A DNA stretch of 64,000 nt, taken from NCBI GenBank assembly GCA_032718475.1, contig JAUCBJ010007522.1, forward strand, positions 62,001 through 126,000, written 5' to 3'. The notes under the pieces were generated by a model. That model did not search any database, was not told where the DNA came from, and was given only the letters and a program-made list of their open reading frames with translations. Position numbers and translations under genes: made by a program. Each line of letters opens with the position of its first letter. Position 1 is the first letter of the stretch. Source of the stretch: Nemertoderma westbladi. Its lineage: Eukaryota; Xenacoelomorpha; Nemertodermatida; Nemertodermatidae. Of the stretch, positions 45,361-58,800 are shown piece by piece.

Positions 45361-47677
45361 TTCTGTTGTTGATTAACGTTGGTAGCACAATAACATTGAG
45401 GTTGGTGGTCTATAGACTGTACGGTATTGCAACTCATCGCACTGGGGTGTACGTGTTACAGTATTGTCATATGACGCCTAATATTAATAGCAAACTAACA
45501 TATTTTAATACGTGCACAAAATTAATTCCTGTGACATCGGTATCTCGGATTGTCAGTTTCATAAATCCGACTTCCATAAGTCTCGAATGAATACAGTTTT
45601 CAGTTAGACATAAAGACGTAAGCAGCCCAGATACACAACTTAAAGGAACTATTTATACGGGGTTTCAAATCTGTTTATAGTAACGCCAGTTTTATATGCA
45701 ACAATAAATTATTCTACGAGTACAAGTAACGGTTACTAGCGCCCGTTTCTTGTATATACAGCTGGTCGTAAGTTTAGGCTCATTATTTGCAAAATTGAAT
45801 TGTAGCGCTAACAGTGAATATTTAACTCAGTGAAGATTTCGCCAGCGAATATTATCCACCTGGTGAATTTTTCTCCTCGCATTTATTGTTGCATTGTCCT
45901 TATCTGTAATTCTAGAGTAGGCTATTTAGGACTGCGCACCCTGAATAGAATATTTTAAGTTTACAACTGTCGGTGTTATAAATTGATTTACTGTGTATAG
46001 AATAGGAGTTGTAAAAATTTATTTACCTGAATGTTTACATTTACAGTATGTACATTTATTGTTGTAGCATTTAATAGTTCAGTGTAGATTCTGCACTCAA
46101 ATATTTCAAGCGGCTAACGAACTGCGTGTCCCCCACCTTTTTGATAGGACGTCCCGCACGTCCCTTGCGTAATTATATCTCGCTTGGTGTCAATCTCGTC
46201 TTAATAGTAAATCGAGTATCTATCTAAATATTCTGGGAGAGGTATTTGAAGAAATTTTTCTGTACTGTGTTGTTTGTGTTTCGATTGTGAATTGCTTATT
46301 TGTGAGTGTGATTTCAGGTGACTGAATGTGTTTGTGCTGTTCCCGTCTTGACTGCATGAAAACTGGATTAATTGGTCCCATATCAATCCTGTTGGTGTTC
46401 GGTATAGTGAGTACGTTTAAGGGATTTGAACGCTCAGTTGTATTGCGTTCAGCGGCAGATCGACAGTAAGATTCCTAGCTACGTGCGAATAGGGTATCGA
46501 TGATCGTTGGGTAACTGAGCAGACGTATTTCTTATTGTAAGCACGAGTTCCTGATATCAAGTTATTAAATTTTGCTTACCAGCGGGTAAGGCTAAGCAAA
46601 ATTTATTCCTGTGGACAGCAGTGTTTGTTTGAAAATTGTATGCAATTAAAGAATTTCTCCCTTGACGCTGTTCGGTTTCGGAGGCTGGGGAAACTTCCAC
46701 GTGTCAGACTCGACGTTGTAAATCTATGCAGGTCTCGGCGTACCATAAGTCTATGTGTGTTCGTAACCTGACAGTGGAATTGTGTGCGACAGATTGATAA
46801 ATATTGTTGAAAGCAAAATGCGAAGTCCCAAAATAGTTGGAATTAAATTCCAGCTATAAACATAAATTTACTCCCCTGATAAATCTAACCCGTTAAATTG
46901 TCCTATCCATTTATTGTAATATTTTGATTTGTAATATTTTGATTTGTAATAATTTTCTTTGTATATTAAGTACGCATTATCATTAGGTACATTCTATTGT
47001 ATTATCATTCTGTAGTAGATTAATTTATATTGCAGGAATATAAGAATAATCTATATACCAAAGCAATTTGGTCACATTTATTTCATAGACATACGGCATC
47101 AATATAACTTGTCTATATCATTCATTACAGGCATACAAGTTACTCGGAACTGCCAATATATCGAATTAACTTCCCTGCAGTCGACCCAGTTACTGTTAGT
47201 CTATATTGGAACATTGCCAAGAGAGTACAATACAATAGCTTGTAACAGAAAGCTTTAACATCAGCCCATACTGCCTTGATAATTATTGTAGGTAACTGAG
47301 CGAACAAGGAGGGCCATTTGTTATCTCCTCTGACTGCCTTAGTATAAGCCATTTACTGTCAAGCCCTATTAAATTGAATTATCCATATAGGCATCGCCAA
47401 TCAGATAGCTACAGTAGCTTCCACCAGTGTAATTTCATCTGAGGGTGTTAGGCAAAGGCGACTCCTTACGGGAATATCCAGCACTAGCATTTCTTTAACT
47501 AGCACTTGTTATCTTTCTATCAGTAGGTGGCGTGGCTTATTTCTGTTGCAGAAATCAACTGACTGACAAGCTATATATACTGCATTAATAATTATTAATT
47601 ATTTGCAGGCGCTACAGTTTATAAATAAATTATAGATTGGATCTTTTTAATTAATTATATTTAATTAATTAATTAAC
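45361..47677 (+). other. rest of BEL-A 5' LTR plus leader
   Basis: No credible ORF. The LTR end and primer-binding site must lie here but cannot be placed without the second LTR copy. Confidence 0.5.
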
Positions 47678-50600
47678 ATGGATGATCATAAATCTACTTT
47701 AAATAACAATTCTTTTATGTCCGCACCCAGTAATGCTTCTAGTAGTGATGGGTTTGAAGTCCGTGACAAGATTTTGAGAACCCCTCCTCCAGCAAGAAGT
47801 CCAGCAGCTGTACATCCCCCAGTTAGAATACATAGTAGGGAAGTCCAAATAACTGACACACGGCTTGTAGATCGTCGTAGATCTGTGATCGGCACTAGGG
47901 CACAGAGTAAAAGGAAAGGGTTAGTACAGGCAAGTAAGGACACTGAGTTGGACAAAGACTTGCAAAAATGGAAAAATAAGACTTCCCAGCGAGAACAAGC
48001 AGCAAGTGTGGACGTCAGAACACAAAGAAGTCCCACTTATAGTAGTGACAGTTCCAATTCTGACAGGGATGGTATTTACAGCAGAAATGACATGAACATG
48101 ACTGTATTGCCTGACAATGAAATTATACAAGGTAACCAGGCCTCTCATAATACAATAGGTGGACCGATAATAGGTGAGGCTTCACACCCCCAATCTGAAT
48201 CCATTCCAGCTAGTGTAAGTGAAGTCAGTTCATCTAAAGGTTCTGGTTCTGACACCTCGTTTAAAGATCCCTTAACGAGGCTGCCACCGAATCAATTAAT
48301 CCGCCTGCTAGAGGCAATAGAGACTTATAAACCAACATCACAACACTCCATGCGGGATATTCTGCCGGTGAGTTTCAAAGAGAGGTATTACGCCAGCACA
48401 ATTTCCCCAAGTTACACAGGTTTTTTAACCTAGGTGATGCTACTGTAGAAGAGTTACAAAAATTAAAAATGCAAAATCAGTGACAGAATCCATGACTTAT
48501 CAAAGGATGGCGAGAACATTTAAGCAAGGCTTTAGTAAACAAATTGAGCAACTTAAAATTCGACTCCATGCTGAGCGGAGTACACAAGTTATTGATCACT
48601 CATTAGATTTCGAAGTGGTGCAGAGAGTGTTGCGTATAAGAATAATTTTTTCGGCATTCCATGAAGTGGCACTAAGACTTCAGGATTCTGTTTTGGATAA
48701 ATTGATAAACGACTTACTCAAAGAAGTGGTTGTCCTATCCAAATCTGTTCTAGAATACAAACAAGAAGTCCCAGTAGATGTCATCTCACAACTGACAGAT
48801 CAAATAGAAATCGTGGGAGAAACAGAATTGCGCCGGCGATTGCAGGGCCTGAACCCAAGGAGTAAACAAGCTAGACGGGTGTTGGAAGACATTGACCGAC
48901 TGGGCAAAGAGCGTGCTTTGGAGCAACTGGAATTAGATGCTGCTCAGAAAAGGAGGAAGCAACAGGTGATCGAACTAGAATTAGAGGCCGAAGCAGATAA
49001 AATTAATGCCAAAGCCGAGGCAGATAGAATTAAGGCCGAAGCCGAGGCAGAGAAAATTAAGGCCGAAGCTGATACAGAGAAAATTAAGGCTGAAGCTGAG
49101 GCAGAGAAAATTAAGGCCGACCAATTAAGGGCATTGGAACTCGAACGAAAGAAAGCGGCTTTAGCTGCAGAGGATGAAATGGCAAGAAAAAGGGAGGAGA
49201 TACAAAGGAAATTCTCTTCGCTTGACAAAGAACGGATCACCCGGAAGGCCACTTACTTCTCCTCATCAGATGAGGGTGCAAGTGATAGTGACATAAGCAA
49301 AGTCTATTCCTCGAGGGCCGAGAACAGTCGCAGAAAGCGAGCATCGTTATTCCGGATGCCGGATATGCCACCGAGATCTAACCCACATGCATATTCTGAC
49401 GCCTGCCAAAGTGACACATCCTCTCTAAAACAATCTGCCCCCTTGGTTACCATTATAGATGTTGATGAGGAAGCTGAAGCTGAACCTGGTCCAGATATGT
49501 CAGTTCCAGCGCAATTGACAAACAATAAAATATCAAATAATAAACAACTAAAGGTAACTCTAGTAACTGGTAAGACACCCGAACTTAATCATAATAACCC
49601 TGGCTATGGAACCGCAGCTATGTCGGCAGTAGCTCAGGCTGGACCCGCAGGTAAGACACATGGATTGAACCAGACTAAACATACTACTGTAAGTTTTGTA
49701 CAAGGTGAGAAGACTATTAGTGACCCATGTATGTCCAGCACAGTCAGAGTTCCCCGGAATGAGCGTGTTTCCTTTGAGAGTGGTTTGTCACCGATTAGTC
49801 ACCGTAGATTGGCCATTGAAGGAACCGATGAGACCCATGGATCCGCAGATATGTCGGAAGTGGTCATTGGTGAGCAAGGGGCCCATCCTGAACGTGAACA
49901 GTTAAGGAGGACCAATGAAACAGGTAAAGTATGTAGGCCAAAAAACATTATTAAACCAATGGATAGTGAGATAACTAGAACCCAAATTGAGGAAGGCAAA
50001 AGGGTGCAACAGGGTCTGCGAGACACCATCTCAGAGTTAAGACATACATTAGGAAATAATGGTGAGTTTGCAAATACATATGCAGAAAATCTAAACGAAT
50101 TAAAGGGAGTGCAAGATGAAATTTTGAGGTTAAATAAAGTGAAGGAAGCTGATCTAAATAAACTCCGAGAGAATGATATAGTATTTGAAAGAAAACAAAA
50201 TGAAATATATTATTCCACTCAAGTTCTGGAGGGAATTCAACAACAACTAGTAACTGCTCAAGATACATTAGCTGCGATTAATAACCAATTACCATCATCA
50301 GAAAATGTTAGAATTGGGCAGAATGTACACATTCTTCAAAGATCAGCGCAAGCTACTGGTATGCATGCAGAAAACATAGCAACCATGAGGACCCAAATGA
50401 GAGACACTGATCAACCACCTATTGACCCATTCTTGAACCCTAATCCCATGCAAGTACCACCTAATGTTACCCGGCCACCAGATAGCCTTGGTAATTTATC
50501 GACATCTTTTCTTAACCTCTCAATTCAAGAAAGCCTGAGTAGACAAATGGCCAGACAGGTTGTAACTGGAGGTGAAACGATAAAATTTAATGGAGATGCA

Positions 50601-51548
50601 TTGAAATGGCTTCCTTTCCACGAGTACTTTAAAGACAATATACAGAACTCACTTTTGACTGAAGGAGAAAAATTAAGATTTCTCATTGAATGTCTAGAGG
50701 GACCCCCAAAAACAATGGCTCTGAAATATGTAGGTCATCCTCAAGGGTTACAAGAAGCATGGAACACACTTTCTGAAAGGTATGGTGATCAATCTACCAT
50801 TGCGATGTTTGTGTTTGACAAATTAATTACAAAGAAACGTATAGCAGGTGGAGGCTTGGTTGAGTTCTCGGATGAAGTCCATGAGTTGTGTAGACAGTTA
50901 GATTGGTTGAATAAGGGAGAAATGTATGACAATTACATGGTCGTCAATAAAATAGCTGGTGCTCTACCAAAGGGAAATGTTGGTAATCGATGGGATCGTT
51001 TTGTTGTTCAAAACAAACGTGATAGACAGCGTGACGTCACCATGAGAGACTTCCTTAAATTCCTCAAGGATGAAGTCACTCTACAATTTCAAAGAGATGT
51101 CCGTGAAAGAGGAAGTGAGGCCAAACCAGCAACCGAGAAACCTGTTATTGTTCCCAGAAAAAGAGTTATGAATATCTATGACCCAGAATACGATAGCAGT
51201 ATTTCTTTGAGAGAAGACATGGAATCTGATTCCCAGGAAGTCTACTATTCGAAACCAACCGGTAAACCCAATAGCCGACTCCATACACTGACAAATACGA
51301 AAGGTGATATACAAACCTCCACCCAACGTGATATAAGATCAACCAATGGGATACTACCACGATCCCAAGTAACTAACACAAATGATAAAACGGTAACAAA
51401 TAAATATCCTAATACATGCCCCTTTTGTCCAAAGGTAAGTCATCAAATGTACCAATGCCCAGAATTTTTAAAGATGAGTGATTTAAAAATTTTTAAAGAT
51501 CCAGGAGATGGTTTATTAAGAACCAACGTATATGCTACAAATGCTTGA
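47678..51548 (+). pseudogene. BEL-A gag, nearly intact with frameshifts
   Basis: ATG at 47678, 251 codons with the RRSVIGTRAQ motif shared with BEL-B. The frame is lost between 48433 and 48480 and continues for 1022 codons. That part contains a coiled coil built on (A/K)EA(E/D)KIKAEA repeats (about 48976-49120), a long linker with a second heptad region (about 50000-50290), and the DUF1759 capsid region at about 50560-51110 (IKFNGDALKWLPFHEYF, FLIECLEGPPKTMALKYVGHP). The first knuckle (CPFCPKVSHQMYQC) is in this frame; the next lies in another frame (pol entry), so a one-base shift sits near 51490-51520. Length and order match BEL-B gag. Confidence 0.85.
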
Positions 51549-54500
51549 AATTTGGTCATTTGAGGAGAGATTGCAAAATCGTAGGTATTGAGTGTCCAAA
51601 ATGTAACGGTTCACATCATGCTCTGCTACATAGCGAATCTTACACCCCTAGAAGTATGGAACAACGTGTACACTTCAGTGACGCTTGCGAAGATCCGTAT
51701 GACTCTGACGAACTGGCAGGTTCTCCATATCCAGGTGAGTTTTCAGATGATAGTGACTCGTGTAATGTGTATCATATTATGATGGAAAGAGCCCTAACTT
51801 ATGTCTCAAACCCGGAAACAGACGATATCACACCATTACAACACTCATCAGTTAATCAGGTGACAAAACTGAAACAGTCCAGGAATGTAGGAGTAAGAGA
51901 ATTTCCCATAGTCCAGGTGAGATTACATGCAGGTAAAAGAAGCATTATACTAAATGCATTAATGGATTCTGGCAGCACGAATACCTTCATAGATAAAGAT
52001 CTTGCTGAGACACTGTGGGACAACCACGAAATATATCCCATGCGACTTAATTTAGCCGATGTAATGCAAAAATGGACTTCAACATTGGAAACGTTCTATT
52101 GCATTGGTGCTCTGTCAGCCCCGACCAATCATGATCATATATACTCATTGGACAATGTAAAAATGGTGGCGATAAAGAACTTCACGAGGGGACAAGCACC
52201 ATTATATAATTGGGATGAAGACGAATTCACCAACGAACATAACATACCCCGTTATGATGTTGACAGTCCTGGAATTTCCCTCCTGATTGGACAGAATGCA
52301 CATGAGGCTCTCGAGATATTGGAGAAGATACCTAAAAAACCTTTACCTTTAGCACCATACGCATGTAGGACGCGGATAGGTTGGTATTGTACGGGACCTT
52401 CAACGAAAACCTTACAAGAACGAACCGGAGCAAGTATAAAGGTAAACGAAGTTCTTAGCTATGACTCATCACTTGAAAATGTCTTATCGACTGACAATGA
52501 CCAAAACATAGACCTAGAGAATGATGAGACTGATACAGAGTTAATTGATGACGAACAGTATATTAATTATCAAATGCAGAATTATAATTCTTTGCAAGGA
52601 AATTTTGTTAACGATGAACATGACGAATTAAGTGAAATCTTGCGAGCTCAGGCTGAATATAATGCTGAGCAACAACTCGTTGAAGATGAGCGATCCCGTG
52701 ACATACAACGGACTACCACAAAATTCTTAAAGAATGAAGGTAAGTATGAAATAGGTTTACTTTGGCGCTCTCGGGATCCCAAGTTCCATAACAACAGAAT
52801 TCTAGCAGAGAAGAGAGTGGAACAATTAAAGCGACGTTTGGCTGCAAACCATAACGCATGGCACATGTATAGGGAACAGATGGAGAAGTTCATCACAAAA
52901 GGGTATGCTGAAGAAGTGCCAACAAGGACACCAGAATCAAATCGGACATACTATATAACTCATCACTATGTGGAACGTCCCGACAAGCCAGGTACTGTGA
53001 GAGTGGTCTTTGATGCTTCAGCTCTATATAAAGGACAGTCTCTCAATTCAGAATTAATGACTGGTCCCAACATGTTGCAATCCCTTCTAGGAATCTTGAT
53101 TCGCCTTCGCCAATACTCGATCGCCTTCGCCTCAGATATTGAAGGCATGTTTTTACAAGTGAAGGCCCTACAAGTAGACAGAGATAGCCTCCGGTTTTTT
53201 TGGTGGCCAGACGGAGACTTTAGAAAACCTCTGAAGGAATATTGGATGACGGTACAAGCGTTTGGCATTAATTCCAGCCCATCTAACTCATGCTTCATTG
53301 TTCATACCACGGCGGATGATAACCAACATGATTTCTAGCCCACCATCCTAGAAAATATCAAGAAAGATATATATATGGATGACAACTTGAAGTCTGTTCT
53401 AACCGTTGAGGAGGCGATAAGCATAGCGAAAGGCACAGTAGAATGTCTTAAACGAGGAGGATTCAAGCTCACGAAGTTCGCTAGCAACTCCAGAGAGTTT
53501 CTGGACTCAATACCATTCGAAGACCGTGGTGCGAAAAATCTGGATTTGACACGTGATGATTTACCGGAAACAAAGACATTAGCTTCTAAAGCTCTCATTG
53601 TGAATAAAGAGTTAAGGACACGACCACCTAGGGCAGAATTGAAAGCAGGTTTCTATGCAACAACTGTTGCTAAAAACGTGACTGAATATTTGAATTTTGA
53701 AATATCAAGGACTACATTTTGGACTGACGCTGTCTTGGTTCTAGAATATTTAACTAACGAAGTATGTCAGTTTAGTGTATATGTAACGAACAGAGTTGCA
53801 ATCATGCTCAGCCGCACAAAGGTGGATCAATGGAGGCATTGCCCCGGTACTATCAATCCCGCTGACATTGCTTCGCGTGGTGCGACTACAAGAGAGTTGA
53901 TTAATACCAAATGTTGGCTCAACGGACCAGAGTTCTTATGGGAGGCTGGAAACGAATGGCCGAAAAATCTGACACCGGCAGAAATCCGACAGGCTAAGGG
54001 AGCCGAAATAATAAAGCCAAGGAAAACTACAAAATCAAAGTTATTCACCAAACCACTTGATATAACTGCCCAAATAGTTGACAATGACTTGGCCCGGAAA
54101 CCAGAAACTTCTGGACTTCAGAATTCGTATTTCACTAAACATGAGGAACCCCATGAAAACATAACGACCAATTCAGACTTACCAAACCATATTAGTGATA
54201 CTTCAAAGATCACACCACGACAATCAAGTGATACATTGCCTAACATAAAACAAGGATTATCACCCTTATTGGAAGAAGCAATGAATCACTATAGTTCTTG
54301 GTACCGGTATAGACTTTGTAAGAGCGAGACATATCTCAAGAAATACGTGCACTACCGTTTTGGTGTGTCTAGAGACTGTACACCAGCAGTGACGCGAGGA
54401 GATATTGATGAGACTAATAAACAACTACTGCGTCTTTCTCAGAAACTCGATGACCCAGCAAGGTACAATAAATTGGTGAGTGAACCAGGCATCACGTTGC

Positions 54501-54961
54501 GTGACAATTACACAAGTGTCATGATAGATGGGTTAATTAGGGTAGGGGGTAGATTGACTAACGCTCCTGTGTCTAAGGATACCATATTCCCAATAATAAT
54601 ATATAGCCCAGATATACAACGTAAGTTAATTCAAGACACACATGCCAAACTTTACCATGCTGGCCGTGAACGAATTCTTAGTGAACTGCGCACTCGTTAT
54701 TACTTGGTTAAACCCCGTAAGTCACTTAATAAAATTTTAAGGAATTGCATCCCCTGTAAAAGACTGTACAGTAAGCCATTAACCCAAATTGAAGCGGAGT
54801 TACCACGTGAGAGGGTAAGTTGCTACCAACCGCCGTTCACAAACACCGGTGTTGACATGTTTGGACCAATAGAGGTCAAACGAGCACGTACCAAAGTAAA
54901 ACGATGGTGTATTATATTTGTTTGTCAGACGTGTAGAGCGATACATCTGGATATGGTCAAC
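51545..54961 (+). pseudogene. BEL-A pol, first part: protease, RT, RNase H remnant, integrase N-half
   Basis: Knuckles (KFGHLRRDC; CPKCNGSHHALLH), aspartic protease (ALMDSGSTNTFID), the BEL linker (LIGQNAHEALE) and RT. An in-frame TAG at 53336-53338 stands about 12 codons before the catalytic IYMDD (53366). Near 53580 the frame jumps from LPETKTL to a late RNase H segment (PPRAELKAG), so about 140 codons present in BEL-C, including the first RNase H Asp region, are missing without loss of frame. Then come WRHCPGTINPADIASRG, the integrase H2C2 finger (ending CIPCKR) and the first catalytic Asp (GVDMFGP). The Gypsy element interrupts at 54967. Confidence 0.88.
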
Positions 54962-54966
54962 GACAT
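54962..54966. other. Gypsy target site duplication, left
   Basis: GACAT, repeated at 59655-59659. A five-base duplication is usual for Ty3/Gypsy. Confidence 0.9.
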
Positions 54967-55267
54967 TGTTAGATTATGTATTGTAAGGGCTCTAGTAGAC
55001 CCTGGCTTGGTGGTGGTTAGATCCAACCTACTGGTCTTTTAGCTACCGGTCTTCTTCTGGTATTCCGGTATTCAGTCTTTCCTATCTTCTAGGTCTGTAG
55101 GTACAGTAACCGTTACCAGTACCTACTGTACTGCTGTACTGATGTGCTGTAAGGTGGTGGGTGTGTTCGTTGGTCTGTTGGTTCTTATTATTGTTTGATA
55201 TGCTGTTCTGTATGTCGACCATTAATAAACTGATGCAGCTGGTATTCATTTATTTCCGATCCCAATA
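54967..55267 (+). repeat. Gypsy 5' LTR
   Basis: 301 bp, TGTTAGATTATG...GATCCCAATA, with a polyadenylation signal AATAAA at 55224. The end is TA, not the usual CA, in both copies. Confidence 0.95.
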
Positions 55268-55450
55268 TGGCGCAGTGATGTACTTGATGTTCCTACAACC
55301 CTATTCAAATGGTGGACATTCCAGCGCATTCAGCAGGTTAGATAATTCAACATTATTCTACCGGTCGCCTCTACTGATTCTGATATAGGCCTAGCTACCT
55401 ACCTATACTTCTGGTGGTGTACCTACTCCAGTACTCTTCTAAACTAAGCC

Positions 55451-55616
55451 CTTGGGACGGACAGTGGAGTGACTCACGCTGGTTATCGTTGTCGTTGTGT
55501 AGCTACTACGTTGGCGAAAAACACAGCGACGACGGTAGCCTACATCGGCGCTGAGGACCTTGCGCTGTCCGGGGGCCTTGAGGGGTAGGCAGCGACGCCC
55601 GCTAGCCTAATTATAC
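55451..55616 (+). promoter_or_regulatory. stem-rich leader module in Gypsy, shared with BEL-B
   Basis: The plus-strand counterpart of 22345-22511. CGGACAGTG and CGCTGTCCG can pair as outer arms. It ends GGCAGCGACGCCCGCTAGCC, also seen in weaker form in BEL-A at 62135-62162. It lies about 200 bases before the Gypsy ATG. Confidence 0.7.
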
Positions 55617-55817
55617 TGTTATAACTACCGGTACCTATTCAATTCACATTCAGCAGTCAGGTGGTATTCCAGTCTGCCAGTATTCGATAACTACAGATTT
55701 TGGCTGATTTGCGTGCAAAAGTTTTGCACATTTTTGCAAAATTTTTTCTTTTCGGATTTTTCAAATTTTTTCGGATATTTAATTTCCTGAAATTTCTTTA
55801 ATATTCAACAGTCAGAT

Positions 55818-58800
55818 ATGCCTACTAAAGCTGAACTCGAAACCGAACTGGAGGTTTTAAGAGAACAGTTGGCTGGTCGTGGTAATCCTGATCCCACCTC
55901 AGCTCTTCTACATGCATTAGTTAAATCGCAACGCGATTTGGCTGATTCCTTAGCACAATCCCAAGCCCAAAATGCCCATCAATTTCAACAATTACTTGGT
56001 CAACCGCATCAACCTGTAGTTCATCAGTCTGACTCAACCCCTCGTAATCTTCAAATTAAAGCACCAATTGCTTTAGAACCGGATTTCAGTTTAGCAAAAT
56101 TTGAAACTCGGAAGTCGGTTTGGGCGGATTATTATTCTGCATTTCAGATGGATAGAATGGCTAGGGATAGGCAAATCTGTATTTTCAGGAGTTACCTTTC
56201 TATAGGTATGCGCTCTACACTGGAACAAGTTATTGACATTCCTCCTGACACACATGATAATCCTTTAACAGTTCAGGTGTTAATAGATTGTATTCAAAGT
56301 TATTTTCGTGGTAAACGGAATATAGCCCTTGATTGTGTTCAGTTTGATAATAGGAAACAACGTCAAAGTGAAAATTTTGATAGCTACCTGGTTGCTATTA
56401 AAGATCTTGCTCGAGATGCTGATCTATGTCGTCATTGTTTCGATCGGCGGTTGACTACTCGAATTATGTCTGGTATTTCTTGCGAGGACACCAGATCTAA
56501 ACTTCTTGCATTGACTCCATTTCCATCGCTTGAAGATGCTGTAAATCTTTGTAGGTCTGAGGAATCAGCCCAAGCTGGAGTTCAGGATTTAAAAAACCCT
56601 TCAATCAACCAAGCTTCTCGACAATCTCGTTTTCACAACAAAAAGCCTTATAATTCCAGGCGCAACAATTCTTCTAAATCCAATTCCAGAAACAATTCTT
56701 CAACTACTGGCCCTATAGTTTGTTATGGTTGTGGTAAAACAGACCATAAACGCGCTGACTGTCCAGCAAGGAACAAAGATTGTTCTTATGGTGGCAAGGA
56801 AGGCCACTTTGCCAATGTTTGTCGGTCTAAACAAAATAATTCGAATTCATCTTCAAAACCTAAGACAAAACCCATTAGCCGCATCACCCTCAATTTGGTT
56901 GGAAGCCATAATCGACAAGCTCCGAAAGTATTTCTGAACTTCTGTCATATCGCAACAGGACATTTATTCGGTTCTCTCAAAGCAACTCCAGATACTGGTG
57001 CTGAGGCCACTGTTGCCGGCTTAGATTTTCTTCAGGCCCTTTCTATTGACAAAGAAAATTTACTTCCACCAGACCATGATGATCTTTCTGCTGCTAATGG
57101 TAGTCTTCTTTCATGCATTGGTCTCCTCCACACCACAATTTCCTATGGCGAATATTCAACTGATGAGCTCATCTGCATTTGTGAAGAAGTCGATGGAATT
57201 CTTTTGGCATGGTATACTTGTCAAAACCTAGGAATTATTTCAAGTTCATATCCAGAACCAGTGGCAGAAATTCAGTCTGTTACTTCTTCTAATTCTTCTA
57301 ATATGTCACCTATTGGTATTAAAAACTCAATTCCAACAACATCATTCAAGGTTGACTTCCATCTTTCTGATGAACCTTCGCCTTCAGAATGGGATACTGT
57401 TAAGCAGAAACTCATAAAGGCTTATTCTGATGTTTTTGACCAAGATGACAAACTTCGTCCAATGAATGGCCCACCCATGACCATTTCATTAAAAGATGAT
57501 GCCCAACCATATGCTATTCATACAGCCAGGCAACTTCCTTTAGCCATTAGAGACTGGGCTAAAGCTCGCTTAGAGAAAATGGTTGAACAAGGTATTATTT
57601 GTCCAGTTCTGGATAACGAACCAACTGATTGGGTCCATCCTTCCGATATCACTTCTGATATCACTTCCGATATCATTTCCGATATCACTTCCGATATCAC
57701 TTCCGATATCACTTCCGATATCACTTCCGATATCACTTCTGATATCACTTCCGATATCATTTCCGATATCACTTCCGATATCACTTCCGATATCACTTCC
57801 AATATCATTTCCGATATCACTTCCGATATCACTTCTGATATCACTTCCGATATCACTTCCGATATCACTTCCGATATCACTTCCGATATCGATTCGATTC
57901 CAGACGCACTTTCCCGTGCCCCTGTTTCGGATCCTACTCCAGAGGATATTCTTTGTGATACAGATGTCAATGACCATGTCTCCGCAGTCATACGTCACGT
58001 GTCTACCTCAATTGTTGTCTCTGATGCTCCAAGTCATCTCAAGGATTCATATATTGAGTCTATCCGATCATCTGCAAAGGATGATATTTCTTACATGGCT
58101 TTGGTGGATGCTGTTATTTCTGGATTTCCCTCAACATCCACACAATGTTCTGTGCACATACGCCCATTCTGGAATGTGCGACATCAGTTATCTTGTGAAG
58201 ATAATCTTCTTTTATTAGGTTCCCGGATTGTAATTCCATCTTCCCTCCGTAAGGATGTCCTGAAGCACCTTCATGATGCTCATCAGGGCATTGAACGTTT
58301 TAAGAGGAGAGCTAGGCAAACTGTATTCTGGCCTGGTATCAATAGCGATATTACAAGCATAGTCAATTCTTGTCCCCAGTGTCAACTTTATCAACCAAGT
58401 TTACCTACAGAGTCTCTCCAAAGCGACCCTCATCCATGTCTTCCAATGGAGGATTGCTCTGCTGATCTTTTCTACTTCAGCACCTGGTCATACCTGGTTT
58501 ATGTCGATAGATATTCTGGGTGGCCATGCGTTCATTCTTGGTGTGCCGATCCTTCCAGCTCTCAAGTTATTTCAGCTCTTCGAGGATGGTTCAAAGATTT
58601 CGGTATTCCAAAACGCCTTCGTTCTGATGGTGGTACACAATTTAATTCAGCACATTATCATGATTTCTTATCCGAATGGAATATCATCCCTGAGTATTCT
58701 ACTCCTGAGTATCCTCAGTCTAATGGCCATGCAGAGGGGGCTGTAAAGGCCATGAAATCATTGATAAAAAAGTTAGATATCAAAGGAGATCTAAACTCTA

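Noticed and set aside
57518-58218. ORFs in other frames across the SDIT tract
   Set aside because: The 12-bp unit is stop-free in several frames; only the plus frame links to gag, protease and integrase.
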